Source: an uncultured Eggerthellaceae bacterium (GTDB lineage: Bacteria; Actinomycetota; Coriobacteriia; Coriobacteriales; Eggerthellaceae). Taken from it: a DNA stretch of 7,563 nucleotides. The notes under the pieces were generated by a model that searched no databases, was not told where the DNA came from, and worked only from the letters and a program-made list of their open reading frames with translations. Positions 1 to 6,271 of the stretch are shown here, one piece after another. Made by a program: the position numbers and the translations under genes. Every line of letters begins with the position of its first letter. The first letter of the stretch is position 1. The stretch spans positions 7,108-14,670 of the forward strand of contig CAQLOA010000019.1 in NCBI GenBank assembly GCA_948829205.1. Direction: 5' to 3'.

Positions 1-120
1 TTGTACGGTTGCGTGACTGCAGGAATCTGCCCCGACTGGGAAGGGCCCGGTACGGGGCCGATTTGCCCTGATTGGGAAGGAGAGGGCATCGGGATGCGTC
101 CCGACTGGGAAGGGTTTTGA
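1..120 (+). CDS. 3' end of an unknown ORF with PDWEG tandem repeats (partial)
   Basis: Frame 1 is open from the first base to a TGA at 118-120 and gives the last 39 residues of a protein whose start lies outside the window. The tail is an imperfect tandem repeat: ICPDWEGPGTGP, then ICPDWEGEGIG, then MRPDWEGF and the stop. The repeat units start 36 and 33 bases apart, both multiples of three. Between units one and two, the five core codons differ at three places (ccc/cct, gac/gat, ggg/gga), and every difference is synonymous. That is what selection on the protein would leave, and it argues against a non-coding repeat. Cys precedes the first two cores and Arg the third. I do not recognise the family. 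A repeat-tailed surface or secreted protein, or a multi-core peptide precursor, are possibilities only. A fortuitous open frame remains possible because just 120 bases are visible. Confidence 0.5.
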   Translation: MYGCVTAGICPDWEGPGTGPICPDWEGEGIGMRPDWEGF

Positions 121-147
121 ACCCCGGAAGGACCTCCTGGCCTATAA

Positions 148-165
148 GGGGCAGCCGGCTGTCCC
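148..165 (+). terminator. GC-rich hairpin 28 nt after the PDWEG-repeat ORF stop
   Basis: GGGGCAG and CTGTCCC can pair as a 7-bp stem with one G-U wobble around a CCGG tetraloop. It lies just downstream of the TGA at 118-120, where a 3' end would be expected. No run of T follows, so it is not a classical intrinsic terminator. It could stabilise a 3' end or help a Rho-dependent one. Confidence 0.3.
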
Positions 166-358
166 TGGCGAGGTGGCTGTTGGTTCGGAGCCGATGTGTT
201 TTGCGGACCGTAAGGCATGGTTTCTGGTGTTTGAAGTCAGCAGAAAGAGGGGAGAGCTACCTCCCTCGTTCCCAGCACAACCGCTCCGTTCTCTTGCGTG
301 TTACTATTACTTTTCTGTTGCATTTACAATTCGCAGCAAGACATGCAGTTCTCCAAAT

Positions 359-364
359 TATAGT
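359..364 (+). promoter_or_regulatory. Candidate -10 box for the flippase operon
   Basis: TATAGT matches the TATAAT consensus at five of six positions and sits in the AT-rich stretch 24 nt upstream of the ATG at 388. No good -35 hexamer is found 16-18 nt upstream. If it is used, the transcript would start near 371 and carry a short leader without a recognisable Shine-Dalgarno sequence. Assignment is tentative. Confidence 0.3.
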
Positions 365-387
365 ATGAAACACACAAAAAAGACACC

Positions 388-2232
388 ATGAAGGGCTCAA
401 AAGGAAAGTTGAACCGCCGCATAAGCGACATAAACGACAGGCCTGAGAACGAAGCCAACGGAAACAAGAACAACCCGCGACGCCGCCTAGGGGGCGCCCA
501 TGCCGACCCTGGCAACGGGTCTGGGCGCGCCGAAAGGCGTGCGGTTCCGGCAAGGTATGCGCGGCGCTCTGCGGACGGCTCGGGGCAGAAGCCCGAGCCG
601 CGCCCCCACAAGCAGAACTTCATCGCCCGCGTGGTGAACCAATGGTTCGACCGCGTCGTGGGCGCCATGAAGGGCGAAGGGCTGTCCGAAGCCGAGGCCA
701 TTTACGCGCCGCATCGCACCACGCGCGACTTCGTGTGGAACTCCATCGGAAGCGGCGCCTGGGCCATGGTGTTCCCCGTGGTCACCATGGTGTCCACGCA
801 GCTGGTCGGCGTCGAACAGGCCGGCATGATATCCATGGCGTTCGTCGTGGGGCTGCTGCTCATGTTCGTGGGCAACTTCGGCGTGCGCACCTATCAGGTC
901 TCCGACACCAAGATGGAGCATTCGTTCAAGGACTACCAGGCCAACCGGTGGGTCACATGCATCCTGATGCTGCTCGTGGGCTGGGTGTATTGCTCGATTC
1001 GCGGCTACAGCGACGAGATGTTCAACATCTCCATGGCGGTGATCCTATACAAGTTCATAGACGCCTTGGCCGACGTGTACGAAGGGCGCCTGCAGCAGGT
1101 GGACAAGCTGTACCTGGCGGGAATCTCGCAGACGCTGCGCTCGGTCGCCGCGCTCGTAGTGTTCTCGGTCGCGCTGCTGATAAGCCACAACGCGGTCGTA
1201 GCCTGTTACGCCATGGCAATAGTGGCCGCGGCAACATTCGTCGTGTTCACCTGGCCGCTCACGCTAATGGAGGCCCCGCCTTCCAGCCCGTTCTCGTTCC
1301 CCAGCTTCCTCGAGCTGTTCAAGGTGTGCGCGCCGCTGTTCCTGGCGCTGTTCCTGTTCAACGTCATCGAGAACATGCCGAAGTTCGTCATGGAAGGCGC
1401 GCTTCCCTACGACAACCAGCTCTACTACAACGCCATCTACTTCCCCGCGCAGATGATCCTCATCGCGTCGCAGCTGGTGTACAAGCCGCTCCTGCTGCGC
1501 ATGGCCGGCGTCTGGCAGGACGCGTCGAAGCGCATGAAGTTCAACATGCTGCTGGTGGGCATCTTCGCGGTGATAGCGGTGATCACGGCCATCGCCTGCG
1601 GAATCATGGCATGGATCGGCATCCCGGTGATGAGCTTCCTGTACGGCATCGACTTCAAGCAGTTCAGGGGCCTGCTGTTCCTCATGCTGATAACCGGCGG
1701 CATCACGGCGGCCATCGACTTCATCTACCAGGTGATCACCATAATGCGGCGCCAGAAGGATGTGACGGTGCTGTATCTGGTCACGTTCGGGTTCTCGCTG
1801 TTCATTCCCTACCTGCTGGTGCATTACGCCGAGCTGGAAGGCGCCGTGCTCAGCTACGTCATCATCGAGAGCATCCTGTTCGTGCTGCTGGTGTGGGAGT
1901 ACTTCCGCATCAGGCGCGACCTGGCGCGCGGCGTCGGGCGCTATGCGCAGGAACAGGGCGCGGGCTTGGCCGAGAACGTCGGCGCGCATGGGCATGCGCC
2001 TGCGGGCGAGCACCGGCCGGCGTACCGCGACGGCGCCCACGACGGCGAAGGGCAGGCGCCCGACCGTCCCACCTTCCTCGAGCTGATGGACCCGGCGGAC
2101 GCAGGCATCGACGACGACGAGATACTCGAGGAAGTGGAAGAGCCGCCGGCACGGCCGCTTCCCAGCGAGATTCGCGCCGAGCGCGAGCGCCGCGCCGAGA
2201 TAATGCGCCGGCGTACGGGCAAGGACCGCTAG
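388..2232 (+). CDS. MOP-superfamily (Wzx/PST-like) polysaccharide flippase-like membrane protein
   Basis: This 614-residue protein has about 12 hydrophobic segments between residues 116 and 506, including WAMVFPVVTMVSTQ, MAFVVGLLLMFVG, LFLALFLFNVIENMP and VIIESILFVLLVW. The even spacing and helix pattern, and the GRLQQVDKLYLAG segment after helix 4, fit the MATE/MurJ/Wzx (MOP) superfamily. Wzx-type members move lipid-linked saccharides across the cytoplasmic membrane. The substrate cannot be read from the sequence. The protein is longer than the usual 450-500 residues because of two soluble tails: about 113 N-terminal residues, rich in Arg and Gly in their first half, and about 108 C-terminal residues (507-614) with an acidic stretch (GIDDDEILEEVEE) followed by a basic end. 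The start at 388 gives the longest frame and third positions are G/C-rich from the first codons, but no Shine-Dalgarno is visible. ATG 667 is an alternative start. The stop lies 4 nt before the next gene, so the two are probably co-transcribed. Confidence 0.8.
   Translation: MKGSKGKLNRRISDINDRPENEANGNKNNPRRRLGGAHADPGNGSGRAERRAVPARYARRSADGSGQKPEPRPHKQNFIARVVNQWFDRVVGAMKGEGLSEAEAIYAPHRTTRDFVWNSIGSGAWAMVFPVVTMVSTQLVGVEQAGMISMAFVVGLLLMFVGNFGVRTYQVSDTKMEHSFKDYQANRWVTCILMLLVGWVYCSIRGYSDEMFNISMAVILYKFIDALADVYEGRLQQVDKLYLAGISQTLRSVAALVVFSVALLISHNAVVACYAMAIVAAATFVVFTWPLTLMEAPPSSPFSFPSFLELFKVCAPLFLALFLFNVIENMPKFVMEGALPYDNQLYYNAIYFPAQMILIASQLVYKPLLLRMAGVWQDASKRMKFNMLLVGIFAVIAVITAIACGIMAWIGIPVMSFLYGIDFKQFRGLLFLMLITGGITAAIDFIYQVITIMRRQKDVTVLYLVTFGFSLFIPYLLVHYAELEGAVLSYVIIESILFVLLVWEYFRIRRDLARGVGRYAQEQGAGLAENVGAHGHAPAGEHRPAYRDGAHDGEGQAPDRPTFLELMDPADAGIDDDEILEEVEEPPARPLPSEIRAERERRAEIMRRRTGKDR
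2221..2225 (+). promoter_or_regulatory. Ribosome binding site for the CmpB-type gene, inside the flippase 3' end
   Basis: AAGGA lies within the last codons of the flippase gene, 11 nt before the ATG at 2237. The spacing is slightly long. With only 4 nt between stop and start, translational coupling is likely. Confidence 0.4.
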
Positions 2233-2236
2233 CGGC

Positions 2237-3439
2237 ATGTCGTCAAGCGTTCTCGAGGTGGGGATCTCCGGCGGCGACGGCTGCGAAGAGGGGCGTTTCC
2301 GCAAGCGTTTCATGGTCTTCGGCATAGCCGGGATACTTCTGGGCGCGGCGACGGCCCTTGTCGTCGTGTACATGCTCGCAGTCACGGGCTTCCACTTCTA
2401 CAACGGGGCCGTCTTCGACCAGCCGGCGAGCGCGCTGGCGATCTACGTGGTGAACGTCGTGCTCATCGGCGTCGTGTCGGTGATGGCGATCGCCGTGGGC
2501 GTGCGCCTGGTGATGGGGAAGGTGCGAGGCGCGCACCTGACGTCCGAGATCGTGAGCCTGCTGCTCTGCGGCTGTGCCCTATGCAGCCTGATGCTCGACG
2601 GCGTTAGCCTGACCTTCTTCGCTACGCTGGCCATAGCCGGCATCAACGCGGTGATGTTCGACCTGGCCGACCCTGCGCTTGCAGACGAGCGCAGGCTTCA
2701 GCGCAAGCTGCGCGACATGGAGGTCCGCGACGAGGCCCGCGAGGGCACGCTTGGCATGGACAGGTCGGGCAAGGGGCTCGTCGCCGTCAACTTCTTCAAC
2801 CTGTTCTGGATATTCACGGTGGGCATGGTGGTGGGCGACGCGGTCGAGACGGTTTACCACTACATGATCGAGGTGCCGGGCGAGTTCCAGATCCGCGCCG
2901 GGATGCTGTGGGGGCCGTTCTCGCCCATCTACGGCTTCGGCGCCGTGCTTCTGACGCTGGTGCTGAACCGGTTCTACCGGGCCAACGTGCTGGTGGTGTT
3001 CCTCGTGAGCGCCCTGCTAGGCGGGGCCTTCGAGTATGCGGTCAGCTGGTTTCTGGAGTTCGCCTTCGGGTCGGTGGCCTGGGACTACACGGGCCGGTTC
3101 CTCAACATCAACGGCCGCACCGACTTCATGTTCATGTGCATGTGGGGATTCCTCGGCGCGATGTGGATAAAGGTGCTGCTTCCTTGGGTGGCCAAGGTCA
3201 TCAACATGATCCCATGGAAGTGGCGCTACACGATCACCACCGCGTGCGCCGCGTTCGTCATCTTCGACGGCGTGATGACGTTGATGGCGCTGGACTGCTG
3301 GTATTTGCGCCTCGCAGGAAGCGACACCGGCGAAGTGGCCGTCATGCAGTTCTTCGCGGACCACTTCGACAACGCATACATGGAGTCGCGCTTCCAGAGC
3401 ATGTCCATCCACCCGGAGCTTACTTCGCGCGTGAGCTAG
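2237..3439 (+). CDS. CmpB-type putative ABC-transporter membrane protein (PF06541-like)
   Basis: This 400-residue integral membrane protein has two parts. The N-terminal part has three to four helices (about residues 24-50, 66-93 and 102-140), then a charged linker (about 145-176, ADERRLQRKLRDME). The C-terminal part matches the family called putative ABC-transporter type IV (ABC_trans_CmpB). It has GPFSPIYGFGAV from residue 226, FEYAVSWFLE from 265, WDYTGRFLNINGR at 282-294, and a following MWGFLGAMW helix. The family name rests on distant similarity; no ATP-binding partner is encoded nearby and transport has not been shown for most members. The gene follows the flippase by 4 nt, so the two may serve the same envelope process, which is an inference. 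The N-terminal membrane part is extra compared with short CmpB proteins of one domain. Confidence 0.75.
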   Translation: MSSSVLEVGISGGDGCEEGRFRKRFMVFGIAGILLGAATALVVVYMLAVTGFHFYNGAVFDQPASALAIYVVNVVLIGVVSVMAIAVGVRLVMGKVRGAHLTSEIVSLLLCGCALCSLMLDGVSLTFFATLAIAGINAVMFDLADPALADERRLQRKLRDMEVRDEAREGTLGMDRSGKGLVAVNFFNLFWIFTVGMVVGDAVETVYHYMIEVPGEFQIRAGMLWGPFSPIYGFGAVLLTLVLNRFYRANVLVVFLVSALLGGAFEYAVSWFLEFAFGSVAWDYTGRFLNINGRTDFMFMCMWGFLGAMWIKVLLPWVAKVINMIPWKWRYTITTACAAFVIFDGVMTLMALDCWYLRLAGSDTGEVAVMQFFADHFDNAYMESRFQSMSIHPELTSRVS

Positions 3440-3446
3440 CGCGCGA
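3425..3446 (+). terminator. GC hairpin spanning the stop codon of the CmpB-type gene
   Basis: TCGCGCG (3425-3431) and CGCGCGA (3440-3446) are perfect inverted repeats of 7 bp around an 8-base loop that contains the TAG stop at 3437-3439. No T tract follows, so it is not a standard intrinsic terminator. It may protect the 3' end or mark the start of a structured 3' UTR that continues into the element at 3452-3585. Confidence 0.35.
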
Positions 3447-3451
3447 CGGGT

Positions 3452-3585
3452 CATGTTCCGGGATTCCGAAGGGGTTACGCTCGACGCGTCGTCGCCTCGA
3501 ACTAACTCTGCCCCTGCGGGCCAGAGTGGATTTCTCGGCTCCTTTGGCTTACCTCGCATCCACCCCTTCGGGGTCCCGGAACATG
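3452..3585. repeat. 134-bp palindromic intergenic element with 24-bp inverted arms
   Basis: The left arm (3452-3475, beginning CATGTTCCGGGA) and right arm (3562-3585, ending TCCCGGAACATG) are inverted repeats matching at 22 of 24 positions. The two mismatches are T opposite G, so in a + strand transcript all 24 positions can pair, two as G-U. Inside are further inverted repeats: CGACGCGTCG (3482-3491), ACTCTG with CAGAGT around a CCC/GGG stem (about 3504-3527), GTGGAT (3526-3531) with ATCCAC (3558-3563), and ACCCC-TTC-GGGGT in the right arm (3562-3574). It fills most of the gap between the convergent CmpB-type and ispF genes. Possible explanations are a dispersed palindromic or MITE-like repeat, or a structured bidirectional 3' end. 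No open frame of note and no target-site duplication were found. Confidence 0.7.
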
Positions 3586-3592
3586 GTATTCG

Positions 3593-4102
3593 TCACTGGC
3601 GGGAAAGCAGGCAGGTTGCGTAGGCGGTGATGCCTTCCCCGCGGCCTTCGAACCCCAGATGCTCGGTGGTCGTGGCCTTCACGCCCACGTTTTCGATCCC
3701 AACGTCCAAAGCGTTTGCAAGGTTTGCGCGCATTTCGTCGCGGTAGGGCGAGAGCTTGGGAGCCTGCGCGGCCACCACCGAGTCGACGTCCTCGACTTCG
3801 AACCCTGCGTCGCGCACGGCCTGGGCCGCCGCCTTCAGCAGCACCATCGAGTCCGCGCCCTCGAACGCCGGGTCGGTGTCGGGGAACAGCTTGCCGATGT
3901 CGCCGACGCGGGCCGCGCCGAGTATCGCATCGGCCACCGCATGGGCAAGCACGTCAGCGTCGGAGTGTCCCGCAAGGCCGCGCCCGTATGGCACGTGCAC
4001 GCCCCCGATCATCAGGGGACGCCCCTCTTCGGGCGCCGCGAACGCGTGGACGTCCATGCCTATGCCGCAGCGCATCTGCGGCGCTTTCGGGTCGGTTGCC
4101 AT
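3593..4102 (-). CDS. ispF: 2-C-methyl-D-erythritol 2,4-cyclodiphosphate synthase
   Basis: IspF converts 4-diphosphocytidyl-2-C-methyl-D-erythritol 2-phosphate to the 2,4-cyclodiphosphate with release of CMP, a cytosolic step of the MEP pathway to isopentenyl diphosphate. The 169-residue protein is full length for the family. The metal site is visible as D17 and H19 in GIGMDVHAF and H54 in GHSDADVLAHA. DIGKLFPDTDP and GADS follow, and the signature KATTTEHLGFEGRGEG lies near the C-terminus. The start ATG at 4102 is supported by GGAAGG 8 nt upstream. The stop of ispD is 14 nt upstream of this start, so the two form an operon. A short N-terminal addition of about nine residues precedes the usual RxGxGxDVH start. 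The 3' end meets the palindromic element that separates it from the convergent membrane-protein gene. No key residue is missing. Confidence 0.97.
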   Translation of the reverse strand: MATDPKAPQMRCGIGMDVHAFAAPEEGRPLMIGGVHVPYGRGLAGHSDADVLAHAVADAILGAARVGDIGKLFPDTDPAFEGADSMVLLKAAAQAVRDAGFEVEDVDSVVAAQAPKLSPYRDEMRANLANALDVGIENVGVKATTTEHLGFEGRGEGITAYATCLLSRQ

Positions 4103-4110
4103 GACGTGAG

Positions 4111-4116
4111 CCTTCC
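4111..4116 (-). promoter_or_regulatory. ispF Shine-Dalgarno immediately after the ispD stop codon
   Basis: On the - strand the ispD stop reads TAA followed directly by GGAAGG, then 8 nt to the ispF ATG. A ribosome finishing ispD would end on top of this site, which fits coupled translation of the two MEP-pathway enzymes. Confidence 0.65.
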
Positions 4117-4956
4117 TTAGGCCAGATCGTCGTCGAACATCTGCCTCACCGCCGAGGCCAGCAGCGTGTAGTCTTCGGGAACGGTGAGCTTGATGTTGTC
4201 GCGCTTTCCCTCCACCACCAGCACGCGGCCGCCGAGGCGCTCTATCAGCGACGAATCATCGGTTCCTACGAAGCCGTCGGCCATGGCCGAGGCCTGGGCG
4301 CGGCGGTAGATTCCCGAGCGGAACACCTGCGGGGTCTGCGCGTTCCAGAACACGCGGCGGTCGGGCGTGCCGGCTATGGCGCCGTCCTCTACCACTTTCA
4401 GCGTGTCTATGGCCGGATGCGCCACCACGGCGCCGTCGGCGTCGATGTTCCCCTTCACCGTGTTTATGGTGTGCAGGATCAACTCGGGGGTGACCAAAGG
4501 CCGCGCCCCGTCGTGTATGACGACGAACTCGAAGTCGTCGGGCACCGCCTCGAGCCCCAGGTATGCCGATTCCTGCCGGATGGACCCCGACGGGGCCAGC
4601 ACCACCGGAGTGGCGAACGGGAAGGGGTCTATCGCACGCTTCAGGTACTCGTCTTGCCGGTCTTCGGGGCAGACGATGACGATCAGCCCGATGTCGCCGA
4701 CGGCGTCGAACGCCTCGGCCGACCAGGTGAGGATGGGCTTGCCGGCTATCTCGACCAGCTGCTTGCCGCCCTCTCGCCCGAACCGCTCGCCGGTGCCCCC
4801 TGCAAGTATGATGGCCGCAGTCTTCGGGTCCTTGTCGACGCATCCCGCCAGCTGAAGCGACGGCTTGGAGCTGGCGTCGTCGTTGAGTATCTGCGAGATG
4901 AGCTCGGGAACCCTCAGCGTCTCGGGCGTGAAAACCGGGTCGATAGTCTTTGCCAT
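4117..4956 (-). CDS. ispD: 2-C-methyl-D-erythritol 4-phosphate cytidylyltransferase with N-terminal extension
   Basis: IspD joins CTP and 2-C-methyl-D-erythritol 4-phosphate to give CDP-methylerythritol and diphosphate. The nucleotidyltransferase core begins near residue 46: the Gly-rich loop ILAGGTGERFG (50-60), R58 and K65 of GGKQ, HDGARP (148-153), the NAQTPQVF segment, GTDDSSLIERLGG, and the C-terminal NIKLTVPEDY. The product is 279 residues, longer than the usual 225-240. The excess is a 45-residue N-terminal segment (MAKTIDPVF to VDKDPK) with no clear match. I chose ATG 4956 because AAGGTGG stands 4 nt upstream and the start point predicted from the promoter leaves this codon a leader of about 34 nt. 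ATG 4986 would be almost leaderless, and the still longer open frame would overlap trhP. The related TarI ribitol-phosphate cytidylyltransferase shares the loop, but the adjacent ispF makes IspD the better call. Confidence 0.93.
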   Translation of the reverse strand: MAKTIDPVFTPETLRVPELISQILNDDASSKPSLQLAGCVDKDPKTAAIILAGGTGERFGREGGKQLVEIAGKPILTWSAEAFDAVGDIGLIVIVCPEDRQDEYLKRAIDPFPFATPVVLAPSGSIRQESAYLGLEAVPDDFEFVVIHDGARPLVTPELILHTINTVKGNIDADGAVVAHPAIDTLKVVEDGAIAGTPDRRVFWNAQTPQVFRSGIYRRAQASAMADGFVGTDDSSLIERLGGRVLVVEGKRDNIKLTVPEDYTLLASAVRQMFDDDLA

Positions 4957-4960
4957 GAGG

Positions 4961-4967
4961 CCACCTT
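4961..4967 (-). promoter_or_regulatory. Ribosome binding site deciding the ispD start
   Basis: AAGGTGG on the - strand lies 4 nt before the ATG at 4956. The competing ATG at 4986 has GGAG at 4991-4994, but that lies at or upstream of the predicted transcription start and would be absent from the mRNA. Confidence 0.5.
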
Positions 4968-4996
4968 CGCTCGTGTGCTCTATCATGTGACTCCTA

Positions 4997-5024
4997 AGTA
5001 TACGACGGAAAAGGACGGTGTGAA
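4997..5024 (-). promoter_or_regulatory. Sigma-70-type promoter for ispDF
   Basis: On the - strand, TTCACA (5024-5019; five of six matches to TTGACA) and TATACT (5002-4997; five of six to TATAAT) are separated by 16 bp. Transcription would begin near 4990. The -35 hexamer overlaps the GTG start codon of the divergent trhP gene, so RNA polymerase bound here would cover the trhP translation start region. Confidence 0.6.
5011..5015 (+). promoter_or_regulatory. Ribosome binding site for trhP
   Basis: AAGGA ends 4 nt before the GTG at 5020. The next in-frame candidate, TTG at 5026, would be 10 nt away. GTG gives an N-terminus MNLELLAPAGG that matches how U32 proteins usually begin. Confidence 0.55.
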
Positions 5025-6255
5025 CTTGGAGCTTTTGGCGCCGGCGGGCGGGTTCGAGCAGTTGCATGCGGCGCTTTCGTTCGGCGCCGACGCGGTGTAC
5101 CTGGCGGCTGAGAGGTTCGGCATGCGTGCGCGCGCCGCGAACTTCGCGATGTCCCAGCTGCCCGATGCCGTCCGCGCCGCCCATTCCCGTGGCGCCAGGG
5201 TGTACGTCACCTGCAACGTGATGATGTCCCAGGACGACCTGGCCCAGCTTCCGCCGTACCTTGAGTCCGTGGACGCGTCAGGGGCCGACGCGCTCATCGT
5301 GGGCGACCTTGGGGCCTTCGCGCTTGCCCGCAAGCACGCGCCTCGCTGCGCGCTGCACGTAAGCACGCAGGCATCGGTGGCGAATTCCGAGGCGGCGAAG
5401 ATGTGGCATTCGCTGGGGGCGTCGCGCATCGTGTGCGCCCGCGAGATGACGCTCGGAGACATCGCCAACATGCGCGAGGGCATCCCCGACGACCTGCAGC
5501 TCGAGGCCTTCGTCCACGGGGCGCAATGCATGGCCGTGTCGGGACGCTGCCTTATAAGCTCGTACCTCACGGGGCGTTCGGGCAACAAGGGCGAGTGCAC
5601 GCAGCCGTGCAGGTGGAACTACTCGCTGGAGGAGGAGAAGCGCCCGGGCGAGCACTTCCCGATCGACGAGGACGCCGGCTCCACGTTCATCATGAACGCG
5701 AAGGACCTGTGCATGGTGGAGCACCTGGACGCCTTGCGCGACGCCGGGGTCGACTCCGTGAAGGTCGAGGGGCGGAACAAGAAGGCGTTCTACGTGGCGA
5801 CCGTGGTAGGGGTCTACCGGCGCGTGCTGGACGGGGAGCCTGCGGCGGAGGTCAGGCCCGAGCTTGACGCCGTGTCGCACCGTCCATACGGCACCGGGTT
5901 CTACTTCGGCGACCCCGGGCAGGCCTGCGACTACGACGGCTACGAGCAGGAGACCATGCATGTGGCCGACGTCGTCGAATGCGAGGGGGAGGGAGGCGGC
6001 CTGTTCCGCCTTGTGGCGAAATGCCGCAACCGGTTCGAAGAGGGAGAGGCGCTGGAGGTGCTTTCGCCGCATGCCGCCGTGCGTGGGCTTGCGGTGCGCA
6101 ATCTGAGGTGGCTGCCCGAAGGCTCGGAAGCTGCAGAGCCCGTCGCGGTGGCGAACCGGGCCTGCGACCTTTACATGCTGGACTCGCCGTTTGAGGTGCA
6201 GCCTGGGTCGTTCCTGCGCGTGCGCAGGCACAGGCGCAGCGCCCGCCACGGCTGA
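5020..6255 (+). CDS. trhP: U32-family tRNA hydroxylation protein, TrhP type
   Basis: Annotated in many genomes as peptidase U32, this family is now known to include prephenate-dependent TrhP proteins that help make 5-hydroxyuridine at the wobble position of tRNA. The 411-residue protein has the N-terminal LLAPAGGFEQLHAALSFGADAVYL, the U32 signature region EAFVHGAQCMAVSGRCLISS, and RSGNKGECTQPCRW. Cysteines 170, 177, 193 and 231 (the last in NAKDLCMVEHL) have nearly the spacing of the four [4Fe-4S] ligands described for the U32 relative UbiU; C197 is an additional conserved-type Cys. KVEGRNKK follows, and the C-terminal ALEVLSPH to DSPFEVQPG segment matches the small C-terminal domain of TrhP. 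Its length fits TrhP and not RlhA, which is much longer. UbiU/UbiV, which act in oxygen-independent ubiquinone synthesis, are less likely because they are shorter and work as a pair. The frame continues upstream of 5020, but that part is the antisense of ispD. Confidence 0.85.
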   Translation: MNLELLAPAGGFEQLHAALSFGADAVYLAAERFGMRARAANFAMSQLPDAVRAAHSRGARVYVTCNVMMSQDDLAQLPPYLESVDASGADALIVGDLGAFALARKHAPRCALHVSTQASVANSEAAKMWHSLGASRIVCAREMTLGDIANMREGIPDDLQLEAFVHGAQCMAVSGRCLISSYLTGRSGNKGECTQPCRWNYSLEEEKRPGEHFPIDEDAGSTFIMNAKDLCMVEHLDALRDAGVDSVKVEGRNKKAFYVATVVGVYRRVLDGEPAAEVRPELDAVSHRPYGTGFYFGDPGQACDYDGYEQETMHVADVVECEGEGGGLFRLVAKCRNRFEEGEALEVLSPHAAVRGLAVRNLRWLPEGSEAAEPVAVANRACDLYMLDSPFEVQPGSFLRVRRHRRSARHG

Positions 6256-6271
6256 TTGCACCGCTAGCGCG

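Larger units (their letters stand above)
121..387. other. Intergenic region, AT-rich in its right half
   Basis: No convincing gene lies here. The left part (121-180) has the base composition of the surrounding genome and carries the hairpin at 148-165. From about 290 the sequence becomes clearly AT-rich, as expected of a promoter region for the membrane-protein pair that starts at 388. A second weak inverted repeat (GAGGGGAG at 247-254 against CTCCCTC at 261-267, one bulged G) has no T tract after it. A 72-codon frame starting at GTG 173 crosses the region, but its third positions lack the G/C bias of the neighbouring genes. Confidence 0.6.

Noticed and set aside
1..120. Short CRISPR-like spacing of the 36- and 33-base repeats
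   Set aside because: The repeats are only about 16 bases, their spacers are short, similar and in frame, and differences between the first two cores are synonymous. This is a protein repeat.
173..391. 72-codon + strand frame from GTG 173 ending in an ATGA overlap with the flippase start
   Set aside because: Third codon positions lack the strong G/C bias of the neighbouring genes, there is no convincing ribosome binding site, and the translation shows no recognisable pattern. Only its last eight codons are noted, as a possible leader frame.
642..2327. Long + strand frame of 561 codons inside the flippase gene
   Set aside because: It is an Arg/Gly/His/Pro-rich shadow typical of high-GC DNA. 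The other frame encodes a coherent 12-helix membrane protein.
1264..2385. Long - strand frame of 373 codons
   Set aside because: It is antisense to the flippase, with shadow composition and no motif.
2908..3630. + strand frame covering the end of the CmpB-type gene and the palindromic element
   Set aside because: Its translation is Arg/His-rich and meaningless, and the overlapping frame carries the family motifs. It also means the palindromic element is not evidence for a coding gene.
4981..4986. TATCAT as a -10 box for trhP
   Set aside because: No -35-like hexamer stands 16-18 nt upstream; the nearest (TTGCCA, 4950-4955) is 25 nt away.
4417..5019. Upstream in-frame extension of trhP
   Set aside because: This part is antisense to ispD and reads as shadow sequence. 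The family N-terminus begins at 5020.
4957..5184. Upstream in-frame extension of ispD to 5184
   Set aside because: It would overlap trhP antisense, has shadow composition, and lies upstream of the ispDF promoter.
6259..6270. CGCTAGCG palindrome between the convergent trhP and lipoprotein stops
   Set aside because: The stem is too short and there is no T tract on either side, so a terminator cannot be supported.
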